DNA of 5,976 nucleotides from CAZTJA01 sp964613745 (GTDB lineage: Bacteria; Desulfobacterota; Desulfomonilia; Desulfomonilales; Desulfomonilaceae): positions 1-5,976 of the forward strand of contig CAZTJA010000150.1 in NCBI GenBank assembly GCA_964613745.1. Direction: 5' to 3'. Below the pieces are notes generated by a model. The model ran no database searches and was not told the origin of the DNA. It worked only from the letters and a program-made list of their open reading frames with translations. Below are positions 1 through 5,976 of the stretch, piece after piece. Position 1 is the stretch's first letter. Each line of letters starts with the position of its first letter. The translations under genes and the position numbers were made by a program.

Positions 1-1326
1 CTTGTAATTGACACTAGCGTGCTGGTCCACGATCCTGAATGTCTAAAGGTCTTGCTAAAAGAAAACCTGCTGGTAATTCCCTGGATCGTTCTTGAAGAGC
101 TTGATCAACTCAAGCATAAACCTGACATAGGATGGGACGCCAGAGAAGTTATACGTCGTATAGAAGAATTGGCCCAGAACGACGAGAAAAGTCTGCGGAT
201 CGAGCCAAAACCGGGAGGAAAATACTTTAAGAATAGTCTTCAAAAGGATAAGGCCGATCATCAAATTATAGCCACCGCTCTGGCGATTGAGGCCGGCAGA
301 CCTCAGGGCACAAATGTCACCTTGATGTCGAGAGATGCAATTTTGAGAGTTCTTGCGAGAAAAATTGGCGTTGTATCTCAAGATTATCCCTTCACCCAAA
401 CGAATGCATCTTTCCAGGCTTGTCTCAAGAGGATCAACGTTCCTCAAGAGGTCTTGGATCCTCATAGCGAATCTTTCGAGTGTGATGTTTCAGACCTTGA
501 TAACATTAATCTTAACGAGGGGGTTGTATGCTGGAGCAGTACCGGTCCGATATGGGAAGAAGCGTTCGTCGCTATTTATAAGGGAAATTGCTTTAAGAAG
601 GTCCCGGACAACATAGAAGCAGCGGGGTTAAGACCATATTACGTTGAGGCGAATGGGGGACAAGGTGGCAGAAACAAGCATTTTCCAAGGAAACTCGGGA
701 AAAACTGGTCACAGCACGTCGCACTCGCGCACGTATTGGATCCGGAAATCAAACTCGTCTTTCTCCAGGGCGGAGCGGGCACCGGGAAAACATTGATAGC
801 CTTGGCCGGGGCTATAGAACAGCGGAAGGCCTATACGAATATTATAATTGCTCGCCCAATGGTTCATCTGGACGACAGAGACGAAATAGGCTACTTGCCG
901 GGCAGTCTTGAGCAGAAGATGGCGCCATGGATCGAACCTATCTTACAGTCATTTTCTTTCTTGTCCGGCATGAGGCCCGAAAACAACACTCTGATTTCTA
1001 AACTACAGGAAACGAAAAAGATCATTATAAAGCCATTGGACTACATTCGGGGTGAAACCTATCACAAATGCTTCATCGTAATTGATGAGGCCCAGAATCT
1101 CACCCCTCATCAAATGAAGACAATCATTACGCGTGCCGGCTTGAATACCAAATTGGTCTTCACCGGAGATCTGGACCAAATAGACCGAAAACGCAGATTG
1201 GATCGCAAAACCAGTGGGCTGGCTTACGCAATGAGTAAGCTTGCTAATCAGCCAATGGTGGCGATAGTCAATTTTAAAGACACTGTTAGGTCTCCTTTGG
1301 CAAGTCTCGCAGCCGAACTACTGTAA
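1..1326 (+). CDS. phoH2: PIN-PhoH fusion ATPase/ribonuclease (PhoH2/YlaK type), 5'-partial
   Basis: The protein joins an N-terminal PIN nuclease domain to a C-terminal PhoH P-loop ATPase. PhoH2 proteins of this layout are known as ATP-dependent RNA-unwinding ribonucleases of the cytoplasm, often linked to toxin-antitoxin or stress RNA turnover. The frame is open from base 1 and begins LVIDTSVLVHDP, the usual start of this family, so only a few codons are missing; the GTG at 19 is internal. Counting from base 1, the PIN acidic residues are D4, E32, D86 and D112. A linker follows, then a Q-like motif (N235-W-S-Q238), Walker A GGAGTGKT (257-264), the PhoH signature RPM...IGYLPG (285-301), Walker B VIDEAQ (360-365), TGDLDQID (388-395) and a C-terminal VRSPLASLAAELL. 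The 441 visible residues match the family length of roughly 430-470. All motifs look intact. No partner antitoxin is visible. The identification is firm; the RNA substrate is unknown. Confidence 0.95.
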   Translation, partial: LVIDTSVLVHDPECLKVLLKENLLVIPWIVLEELDQLKHKPDIGWDAREVIRRIEELAQNDEKSLRIEPKPGGKYFKNSLQKDKADHQIIATALAIEAGRPQGTNVTLMSRDAILRVLARKIGVVSQDYPFTQTNASFQACLKRINVPQEVLDPHSESFECDVSDLDNINLNEGVVCWSSTGPIWEEAFVAIYKGNCFKKVPDNIEAAGLRPYYVEANGGQGGRNKHFPRKLGKNWSQHVALAHVLDPEIKLVFLQGGAGTGKTLIALAGAIEQRKAYTNIIIARPMVHLDDRDEIGYLPGSLEQKMAPWIEPILQSFSFLSGMRPENNTLISKLQETKKIIIKPLDYIRGETYHKCFIVIDEAQNLTPHQMKTIITRAGLNTKLVFTGDLDQIDRKRRLDRKTSGLAYAMSKLANQPMVAIVNFKDTVRSPLASLAAELL

Positions 1327-1379
1327 AAAGCTCCTCTAGAGTCCTCACTGGGGTATCACTGATGAATCCGAATAAGAGC

Positions 1380-1414
1380 ATCATTTGTGCTTAACGGCAA
1401 CACTCACGAATGAT
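1380..1414 (+). terminator. Imperfect hairpin after the PhoH gene; weak terminator or leader structure
   Basis: ATCATTTGTG (1380-1389) pairs with CACGAATGAT (1405-1414), giving ten pairs including one G-U wobble around a 15-base loop. The stem is AT-rich and is followed by TTGTAA rather than a run of T, so it does not fit a standard intrinsic terminator. It lies about 55 bases after the PhoH stop codon. It could weakly separate the two transcription units, stabilise an mRNA end, or act in the leader of the next gene. The pairing is seen directly; the function is inferred. Confidence 0.3.
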
Positions 1415-1436
1415 TTGTAAGAATTTAACTCCAATC

Positions 1437-1448
1437 TCATGATCATGA
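1437..1448. promoter_or_regulatory. 12-base perfect palindrome upstream of the unknown gene; possible operator
   Basis: TCATGATCATGA is a perfect inverted repeat, overlapped by a second palindrome GATCATGATC (1441-1450), so the CATGAT unit is effectively repeated. It contains two GATC sites. It sits about 45 bases before the start of the 815-residue gene. A poor promoter can be drawn over it, with -35 TTGTAA (1415-1420), a 17-base spacer and -10 CATGAT (1438-1443), each matching consensus at 4 of 6. A regulator could bind here, but an AT-rich gap of this size may hold such a palindrome by chance. Confidence 0.22.
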
Positions 1449-1472
1449 TCCAATTTGACTGAAAATTAATGT

Positions 1473-1479
1473 AAGGAGG
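1473..1479 (+). promoter_or_regulatory. Strong Shine-Dalgarno for the 815-residue gene, unusually far from its ATG
   Basis: AAGGAGG is a near-perfect anti-Shine-Dalgarno match. Fourteen bases separate it from the ATG at 1494, more than the usual 5-9. No other in-frame start exists between the upstream in-frame stop (TAA at 1467) and 1494, so the ATG is the best choice. A GTG at 1490 is closer to normal spacing, but in its frame it encodes only six residues before TAA (1508-1510). Confidence 0.6.
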
Positions 1480-1493
1480 TCGCAAAAGGGTGG

Positions 1494-3941
1494 ATGCAGT
1501 TATTCCCTAAGCGATTGAATGAACAAGCCCTAAACGAATATGTCTCTGTTGAGCAACTTAGGCACATTCTCGACATACCAAGCCCACGCCACACTTCATT
1601 TACCGACAGGATCCCGTTTTCAGCAAGTGACATCACTTCAGGTGCAGAAACAGAATTACAAACAGCTGTGATCGGCCGACACGAAGATGTGGATCTCTGT
1701 AATGTTATTAAAGATTCCACGTACTTTCATAATATAAAAAGACGGGTCGCGACTGGGGACACCAGCGCTAAAAGGAGTAATGATCTGGAGAACTTCGTTT
1801 ACCAGAACGATGGAGGTGTTTGGGAAAATAGCTGGGTTCGAATCCCAGTAAGTAGTCTAGGATCGGCGGCAAAAAGAGTTCTTAGTACTGACCTTTTGAT
1901 TGATAAACAAAACCCGGAGCATGGGTTAAGGACAGACTTGGAGAAATTCATAATTCGGAGTGAAGGTCGGGAGATTCTGAGAATTCCCGTTAGCTATCTT
2001 CTGAAACTGTCACTCGCAGAATGCATTGATTCCATCCCAAATATCCCGCCGGCGATTAAGGGAACCGCCGAAGAATTGATGTCCAAGTTTCTCAGTGACA
2101 ACACCTCACCGGAAACAATTTCATTCTATGTAATTCCGCTTCAAAGTGAGAACGGACTGGGATGCGGACTCGCTAACGAGACGTCCATCAGGTACTTACT
2201 CAGTCACCTATTGATCGAATATGCAAACAAGCGATTCGGTTTGGAGTCAAGCGGTCAGAAGACCGTAATTTATTTATCTCCGCATCCTCCGGTTAGGCAA
2301 AAAGAACTAAATGAATATGTTTCCGATTCATTCTACCGTGAGCTTTTCATGAGCCCTTGTCTTTCAGGATGGGACAAAGGGCAATCGAAACATGCTTACA
2401 TGTGCCTCTGTCACCAGGTACTCAGTAGAAGCCAACTCAATGCAGTGGCCAAACTAAGAGATGCGGGCATTATAACCAGAAATCTAGTGATTTTGCCAAA
2501 CGTTTCCAACATCAGTCTAGCAAACAATGGTACTCACATAAGTTTAGGCAGTTTAAAGCTCACCAAATTCAGGAAAGATAACCATTCGGAATTCAATGAG
2601 ACTCAAGAAAAATATCTCGGTGACATGGTCATAAAGATTGTGGAACACTTTTTACCGCTTTTTGTAGGGACCTATACGGCCGCTCCCTACAGATTAGATT
2701 TTGCGGATTTCCATCCTGAACGAGTAATGGGATTTCTTCCGCACGAGCTTGATTTCACTCATTTGAGAATGATTTGGAGAAGGTGGAAAAAGAAAGCAGC
2801 TGTTCGCATATTGGGTCATCCGGTCACTCCATTCGGTCTCAAGTGGCTCGACGACTTACTCTCCCGAGTGTTCATGGTCCGAGGGGATTTCGTTCGTGAT
2901 TTCAGGTTATTGGACTATCCCGTATGTCTGATGAGCACAAGTAAGAACAGTGCGCTGGACGGGAAAGTAGGAAATCAGAAACGGCTTAAAAAAGATCTGA
3001 CGGAGATGGGAATAATTGACGAACAAATGTCTTTATATCTTTTCTATCGATTGAGAGAATTTTCTCAATCAGGCTTTTGCGGATATGAAGGGCGACAGTA
3101 TAGCCTATTCCCCAGTTTTCGATCGGAAATGACCCATGCCGTTAACCTACAATGTTTGATTACTGCGCTAGCACACAAGTATGTACTTGGAGGAAGATGG
3201 AACCATTCTCATATTCCCGCAGATCCTTTAACGGAAAGTGAGCGGCGACAAGTAATATTCGGGGCGGCCATTGGAATTCCAACCTTTTACGTTTATGAAA
3301 AAACGAAAAACCTATTTCTGAAAGACATCATACAACAGACCAAAAACGTTCGTTACAGTCGTCGTTACCGAGGTTACTTGAGGGTTCATAACCATCAATT
3401 TTGCCTTGCACTTCTCAGGATTATTCAAAAGGATGCCGCAGATCTAATTGAATCATTTCAAATCGACAATACGATGAGTGATCTCCATAAAAGACTTGCA
3501 GATCCTGAAAACCGCAGCGCATCGGCATTCCTGACAAAAGACATTCTGAACGAAATCGGCTCCAGAAATCCCATCAAAGTTAAAGCTAAAGAATTCAATT
3601 TGGCTGCAGAAAAATATTATAGAACAGAACTAAACATGAAATTGCTGAAAGAAGGGCTTGAGTTTCTTCGATCCCTTAGAATCGACAATTTTCATCCTGA
3701 AAGTTACCCGCCATCACAATGGAATAGTAATTCTTTTTTCAACGACATCATATTGAAAATTCAAAACGCTACGATCAGCCTGGAGGAACTGGAGATTGTC
3801 CTCCATTTGGTGCTGGTTGGCATTCACAACGAGAAGACAAAATTCAAAAGAGACATTGTGGAAAGGAAATATGAGACAAATTCCGCACCAATACATAGAT
3901 CGCAGCACTGGACAGATTTGCACAGAGAGGCTTATCGGTGA
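1494..3941 (+). CDS. Large conserved-looking protein of unknown function (815 aa)
   Basis: I do not recognise the family. The start is the only ATG downstream of a strong Shine-Dalgarno (AAGGAGG at 1473). The sequence has no signal peptide and no clear membrane segment, so it is probably cytoplasmic. Residues 97-169 carry two copies of a DLE(N/K)F...RIPVSxL unit. The centre, about 220-640, is dense in motifs that look conserved: GLGCGLANETSIRYLL (221-236), SPHPPVRQKE (262-271), SPCLSGWDKG (287-296), SLANNGTHISLGS (341-353), FHPERVMGFLPHELD (406-420), the basic cluster RRWKKKA (429-435), SALDGKVGNQKRLKKDL (486-502) and WNHSHIPADPL (569-579). Histidines are frequent and could serve catalysis or metal binding. 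The C-terminus (about 645-790) looks helical. No P-loop, HxxxxD acyltransferase box, PIN or other known catalytic signature was found. It overlaps the PSD-like gene by 71 bases and probably shares its operon, which hints at a role in the same pathway. The last 24 or so residues may be a frameshifted tail. Confidence 0.85.
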   Translation: MQLFPKRLNEQALNEYVSVEQLRHILDIPSPRHTSFTDRIPFSASDITSGAETELQTAVIGRHEDVDLCNVIKDSTYFHNIKRRVATGDTSAKRSNDLENFVYQNDGGVWENSWVRIPVSSLGSAAKRVLSTDLLIDKQNPEHGLRTDLEKFIIRSEGREILRIPVSYLLKLSLAECIDSIPNIPPAIKGTAEELMSKFLSDNTSPETISFYVIPLQSENGLGCGLANETSIRYLLSHLLIEYANKRFGLESSGQKTVIYLSPHPPVRQKELNEYVSDSFYRELFMSPCLSGWDKGQSKHAYMCLCHQVLSRSQLNAVAKLRDAGIITRNLVILPNVSNISLANNGTHISLGSLKLTKFRKDNHSEFNETQEKYLGDMVIKIVEHFLPLFVGTYTAAPYRLDFADFHPERVMGFLPHELDFTHLRMIWRRWKKKAAVRILGHPVTPFGLKWLDDLLSRVFMVRGDFVRDFRLLDYPVCLMSTSKNSALDGKVGNQKRLKKDLTEMGIIDEQMSLYLFYRLREFSQSGFCGYEGRQYSLFPSFRSEMTHAVNLQCLITALAHKYVLGGRWNHSHIPADPLTESERRQVIFGAAIGIPTFYVYEKTKNLFLKDIIQQTKNVRYSRRYRGYLRVHNHQFCLALLRIIQKDAADLIESFQIDNTMSDLHKRLADPENRSASAFLTKDILNEIGSRNPIKVKAKEFNLAAEKYYRTELNMKLLKEGLEFLRSLRIDNFHPESYPPSQWNSNSFFNDIILKIQNATISLEELEIVLHLVLVGIHNEKTKFKRDIVERKYETNSAPIHRSQHWTDLHREAYR
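1782..2000 (+). repeat. Imperfect internal protein repeat within the 815-residue gene
   Basis: Residues 97-122 and 148-169 align as DLENFVY...WVRIPVSSL and DLEKFII...LRIPVSYL, with the second copy four residues shorter in the middle. RIPVS is identical in both. The copies lie 51 residues apart at their starts. This suggests duplication of a small structural unit, such as a beta hairpin plus helix. The DNA of the two copies has diverged, so it is an old duplication rather than a recent DNA repeat. Confidence 0.5.
3862..3867 (+). promoter_or_regulatory. Shine-Dalgarno setting the start of the PSD-like gene
   Basis: AAAGGA lies three bases before the ATG at 3871, inside the 3' end of the preceding gene. 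The spacing is short but workable, and ribosomes arriving from the upstream gene would couple translation. It favours 3871 over the in-frame ATG at 3796, whose extra 25 residues do not resemble PSD proteins. Confidence 0.45.
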
Positions 3942-4869
3942 CAAGGTTATAAATTTTCTCTATTCTCATACCAGAGAATCGGCACCGGTCTTGTTCAATG
4001 CCCTTATCAGCAAGCACACGACAAAGCTTTTGGGCTATTTTAACTATGATTTGACTCCGGTTCGTAATCCCGAAACGGTATTTCGGTTACTAGATTGCGA
4101 TCCGTCCGAATGTCTTGAACCTCCACATTTCTTCGATACTTATAGAAAGATTTTTGAACGGAAAATTCGGTACTGGGATTGTCGTGTTATGGACATTCAA
4201 CAGCAGTGTATCGTTTCACCGGCTGATTCCAGAGTCGTTATCGGGTCCTTGGGATCCGATTCAAGTTTTCATCTCAAAGGAAAGCTCTTCGAATTACCGG
4301 AATTGCTCGGGCGCTCGAGTTCTCAGTGGAACAGCATCTTTGAGAAAGGATCCTTTGCCGTATTCAGACTTACGCCGGATAAATACCACTACAACCATAT
4401 GCCTGTATCCGGACACCTCTTAGATTTGTATCCCGTTTCAGGCAATTATCATTCCTGTAATCCATCCGCTGTTATGGAGATTTCCAACTCGTATTCCAAG
4501 AACATGAGAATGGTAAGTATTATTGATACAGATGTTCCCGGCGGCAGCAAAGTGGGTATTGTGGCAATGATCGAGGTCGTAGCATTGATGATAGGTTCAA
4601 TAGTCCAGGCTTATTCCGAATTTGAATATGAAAATCCTATACAGCCCGAACAGGGAATGCTGCTAAAAAAGGGATCCCCAAAAAGTTTGTTCAGGCCGGG
4701 CAGCAGTACGGTTTTGCTCTTGTTTCAGGAACAACGCATCAAATTTGCAGATGATCTTATTCATAACTGCAGTCGTACAGATGTTTCCAGCCGATTTTCT
4801 CACGGCCTCAGGAAAGCTTTAGTGGAAACGGACATCAAAGTTCGGTCTACCATAGGGTATGCTCTCTAA
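3871..4869 (+). CDS. Divergent phosphatidylserine decarboxylase-family protein
   Basis: PSD enzymes are pyruvoyl-dependent. They cleave themselves at a (G)GS(T/S) site and convert phosphatidylserine to phosphatidylethanolamine at the membrane. This 332-residue protein has the family layout: N-terminal QYIDRSTGQ (7-15) with the following LIGDK...LYS, then SPADS (116-120) carrying the expected catalytic Asp (D119), KYHYNHMPVSG (171-181) matching the YHRxHxPxxG box (H173, H176), VAMIEVVALMIGSIV (231-245) matching the VGAxxVGSI region, and PGSSTVLLLF (276-285) at the cleavage site. Several invariant glycines are replaced: SPxDG reads SPADS, VGA reads VVA, GGST reads GSST, and the usual KGxExG before the site reads KGSPKS. 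A serine is still present for pyruvoyl formation (S279, or S278). The ATG at 3871 is chosen because the family N-terminus begins there. The gene overlaps the upstream one by 71 bases and lies 46 bases before the Lgt-like gene. It may use an altered head group or another amino acid; fungal PsiD, a tryptophan decarboxylase, shows this family can change substrate. It may also be uncleaved and inactive. Confidence 0.88.
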   Translation: MRQIPHQYIDRSTGQICTERLIGDKVINFLYSHTRESAPVLFNALISKHTTKLLGYFNYDLTPVRNPETVFRLLDCDPSECLEPPHFFDTYRKIFERKIRYWDCRVMDIQQQCIVSPADSRVVIGSLGSDSSFHLKGKLFELPELLGRSSSQWNSIFEKGSFAVFRLTPDKYHYNHMPVSGHLLDLYPVSGNYHSCNPSAVMEISNSYSKNMRMVSIIDTDVPGGSKVGIVAMIEVVALMIGSIVQAYSEFEYENPIQPEQGMLLKKGSPKSLFRPGSSTVLLLFQEQRIKFADDLIHNCSRTDVSSRFSHGLRKALVETDIKVRSTIGYAL

Positions 4870-4915
4870 GCTACTTTATGAATGACTTCTAGGAAAGGAC
4901 CTAAGGAAAAACCAA

Positions 4916-5965
4916 ATGTGGAGTGACGTTTTTGTCGTTTCCTTCATGATACTCAGCACTGTAATCATGGTTTGGAGCTATAAAGTTTTACCCAGTGAGG
5001 GTTGGCAAATGCTGGCTTCCGTGCCCGTGACAAAAAGTGGAGAATCATGGCTCGGTATGAATTATACCTATTATGGGTTGTTAATATCTTTTTCTCTCAT
5101 AATCGCCATTCTGATTTTGGCTATTTTGTTGGGATCCCTGGGAATGAGCCTTAATTCCATTATGTTGCTTATCTCCTTTGTACTTATTATCTTTATTCCG
5201 GCCGCTCGAGCCATGGCAAAACTTGTTGAAAAAAAGCATTACACCTTTTCCGTAGGTGGAGCATCTTTTCTGGCAATCATCTTGTTACCGCCAGTGCTTT
5301 GGGGAATTTCTAGTATGTCTGAATGGTATATTGGTTCGCCATTGCCCCTCTTGCCAATACTGGCCGCTTTCGCCATTTCATACTGTATAGGAGAAGGGTT
5401 CGGAAGAATGGCTTGCATAAGTTTTGGATGCTGCTACGGAAAACCACTTTCTCAAGTTCCGGAAAAATTCAAGAAATTGATCGGGCGATACAGGTTTGTC
5501 TTTTGGGGAACTACCAAGAAAGTTGCTTACGAGGGTAAACTTGAAGGTGAGCCATTGGTTCCGATTCAATCCATTACTTCCATAATTCTTGTCGGTGCGG
5601 GTTCAATCGGAATGATTCTCTATTTCAGAGCTTTGTTCGTTGAATCTTTCTTGTTTACAATACTGGTAGCACAATGCTGGAGATTTTTTTCAGAAATGTT
5701 TAGGGCTGATTTCAGAGGAACGGGACGCTGGTCGGCCTACCAGAAAATGGCTCTACTGTCAGCCGTTTATGTTCTAATAATCTCTTCTTTTCAATCGCCC
5801 GAAAAAGAGGTTCATTTTAATATTCTTGGAAGTATTACTGCCATGTGGGATCCGGCTTTCATACTCTTTTTGGAGTTCTTATTCGCAGCAATTTTCATCT
5901 ACACCGGAAGAAGCAAAGTCACCGGATCTGAAATAACCTTTTATGTAATTGACAAGAATACCTGA
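4916..5965 (+). CDS. Lgt-like (prolipoprotein diacylglyceryl transferase family) membrane protein
   Basis: Lgt moves diacylglyceryl from phosphatidylglycerol onto the lipobox cysteine of prolipoproteins in the inner membrane. This 349-residue protein has about eight hydrophobic segments (near 4-20, 51-75, 80-96, 112-132, 143-158, 218-238, 243-257, 275-293, plus one at 312-330). It keeps several Lgt marks: YYGLL (52-56), GFGRMACISFGCCYGKP (161-177) matching the GRxGCFxxGCCYG signature with R164, P216 and Q218 where HPxQLYE is expected, and RFFSEMFRADFRG (256-268) with R256, E260 and R263 in the RFxxExxR pattern. The histidine of the HGG motif is replaced (SVGG, 112-115), and the H of HPTQ is V. 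The ATG at 4916 has AAGGA eight bases upstream. Length is somewhat above standard Lgt (about 260-300), partly from an N-terminal segment and a C-terminal membrane helix. It is likely co-transcribed with the two genes before it. It may be a paralog with a different acceptor rather than the housekeeping Lgt. Confidence 0.82.
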   Translation: MWSDVFVVSFMILSTVIMVWSYKVLPSEGWQMLASVPVTKSGESWLGMNYTYYGLLISFSLIIAILILAILLGSLGMSLNSIMLLISFVLIIFIPAARAMAKLVEKKHYTFSVGGASFLAIILLPPVLWGISSMSEWYIGSPLPLLPILAAFAISYCIGEGFGRMACISFGCCYGKPLSQVPEKFKKLIGRYRFVFWGTTKKVAYEGKLEGEPLVPIQSITSIILVGAGSIGMILYFRALFVESFLFTILVAQCWRFFSEMFRADFRGTGRWSAYQKMALLSAVYVLIISSFQSPEKEVHFNILGSITAMWDPAFILFLEFLFAAIFIYTGRSKVTGSEITFYVIDKNT

Positions 5966-5976
5966 TTGACCTGAAT

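Noticed and set aside
55..465. Minus-strand open frame of 136 codons inside the PhoH gene
   Set aside because: It lies fully opposite the PIN domain coding sequence, has no recognisable motif, and is a shadow of the real frame.
353..616. Plus-strand open frame of 87 codons inside the PhoH gene
   Set aside because: Out of frame with the intact PIN-PhoH protein and without family features.
1466..1720. Minus-strand open frame opposite the start of the 815-residue gene
   Set aside because: Composition is unnatural and it opposes a gene with a good Shine-Dalgarno.
3796..3870. Longer N-terminus for the PSD-like protein, starting at ATG 3796
   Set aside because: The 25 extra residues do not resemble PSD N-termini, while the family pattern starts just after the ATG at 3871, which has AAAGGA upstream.
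1494..3941. PlsB-type glycerol-3-phosphate acyltransferase, suggested by length and lipid-gene neighbours
   Set aside because: IPTFYVYE (595-602) faintly recalls a PlsB block, but the HxxxxD and glycerol-phosphate-binding boxes are absent.
3714..3944. Minus-strand open frame at the 815-aa/PSD junction
   Set aside because: It covers a region already coding in two frames on the + strand and shows no protein motif.
4115..4423. Plus-strand open frame of 102 codons within the PSD-like gene
   Set aside because: Shadow frame; the PSD frame in the same stretch carries the SPADS and YHxxH boxes.
5323..5569. Two short open frames (one per strand) inside the Lgt-like gene
   Set aside because: Both overlap the Lgt signature region and have no independent start signal or motif.
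3..5954. The 11-mer TGTAATTGACA at both ends of the window (3-13 and 5944-5954) as possible attachment or terminal repeats
   Set aside because: A few shared 11-mers are expected by chance in a sequence this long, both copies lie inside coding sequence, and there are no mobile-element genes.

Overview
The window reads as an ordinary bacterial coding region. Four genes all run on the + strand with short gaps or overlaps, purine-rich Shine-Dalgarno sequences and ATG starts. By eye the base composition is moderate, slightly AT-rich. PIN-PhoH, phosphatidylserine-decarboxylase-like and Lgt-like genes fit a bacterium, probably a Gram-negative one. A deltaproteobacterial-type lineage is my guess only, because nothing here is a taxonomic marker. 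I see no RNA genes, insertion sequences, CRISPR arrays or phage genes.

Layout. (1) Positions 1-1326 hold a PIN-PhoH fusion protein (PhoH2/YlaK type). Its reading frame is already open at base 1, so a few N-terminal codons lie outside the window. (2) Positions 1327-1493 are a 167-base non-coding gap with an imperfect 10-bp hairpin, a 12-base perfect palindrome and a strong Shine-Dalgarno. (3) Positions 1494-3941 encode an 815-residue protein that I cannot assign to any family. It looks like a real, probably soluble protein, rich in histidine/proline/glycine motifs and with a short internal duplication. (4) Positions 3871-4869 encode a divergent member of the phosphatidylserine decarboxylase (PSD) family. 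Its start lies 71 bases inside the preceding gene. (5) Positions 4916-5965 encode a polytopic membrane protein of the prolipoprotein diacylglyceryl transferase (Lgt) fold, with part of the Lgt signature altered.

How they may work together. The last three genes are packed as an operon. Two of them belong to families that act on phospholipids: PSD removes CO2 from the serine head group, and Lgt takes a diacylglyceryl group from phosphatidylglycerol. Both are divergent at residues that are normally conserved, so they look like specialised paralogs rather than the housekeeping enzymes. The large unknown protein could be a third component of a lipid, lipoprotein or small-molecule modification pathway. 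That functional link is inference from gene order and family membership only. The PhoH gene is separated by the gap and is probably an unrelated upstream neighbour.
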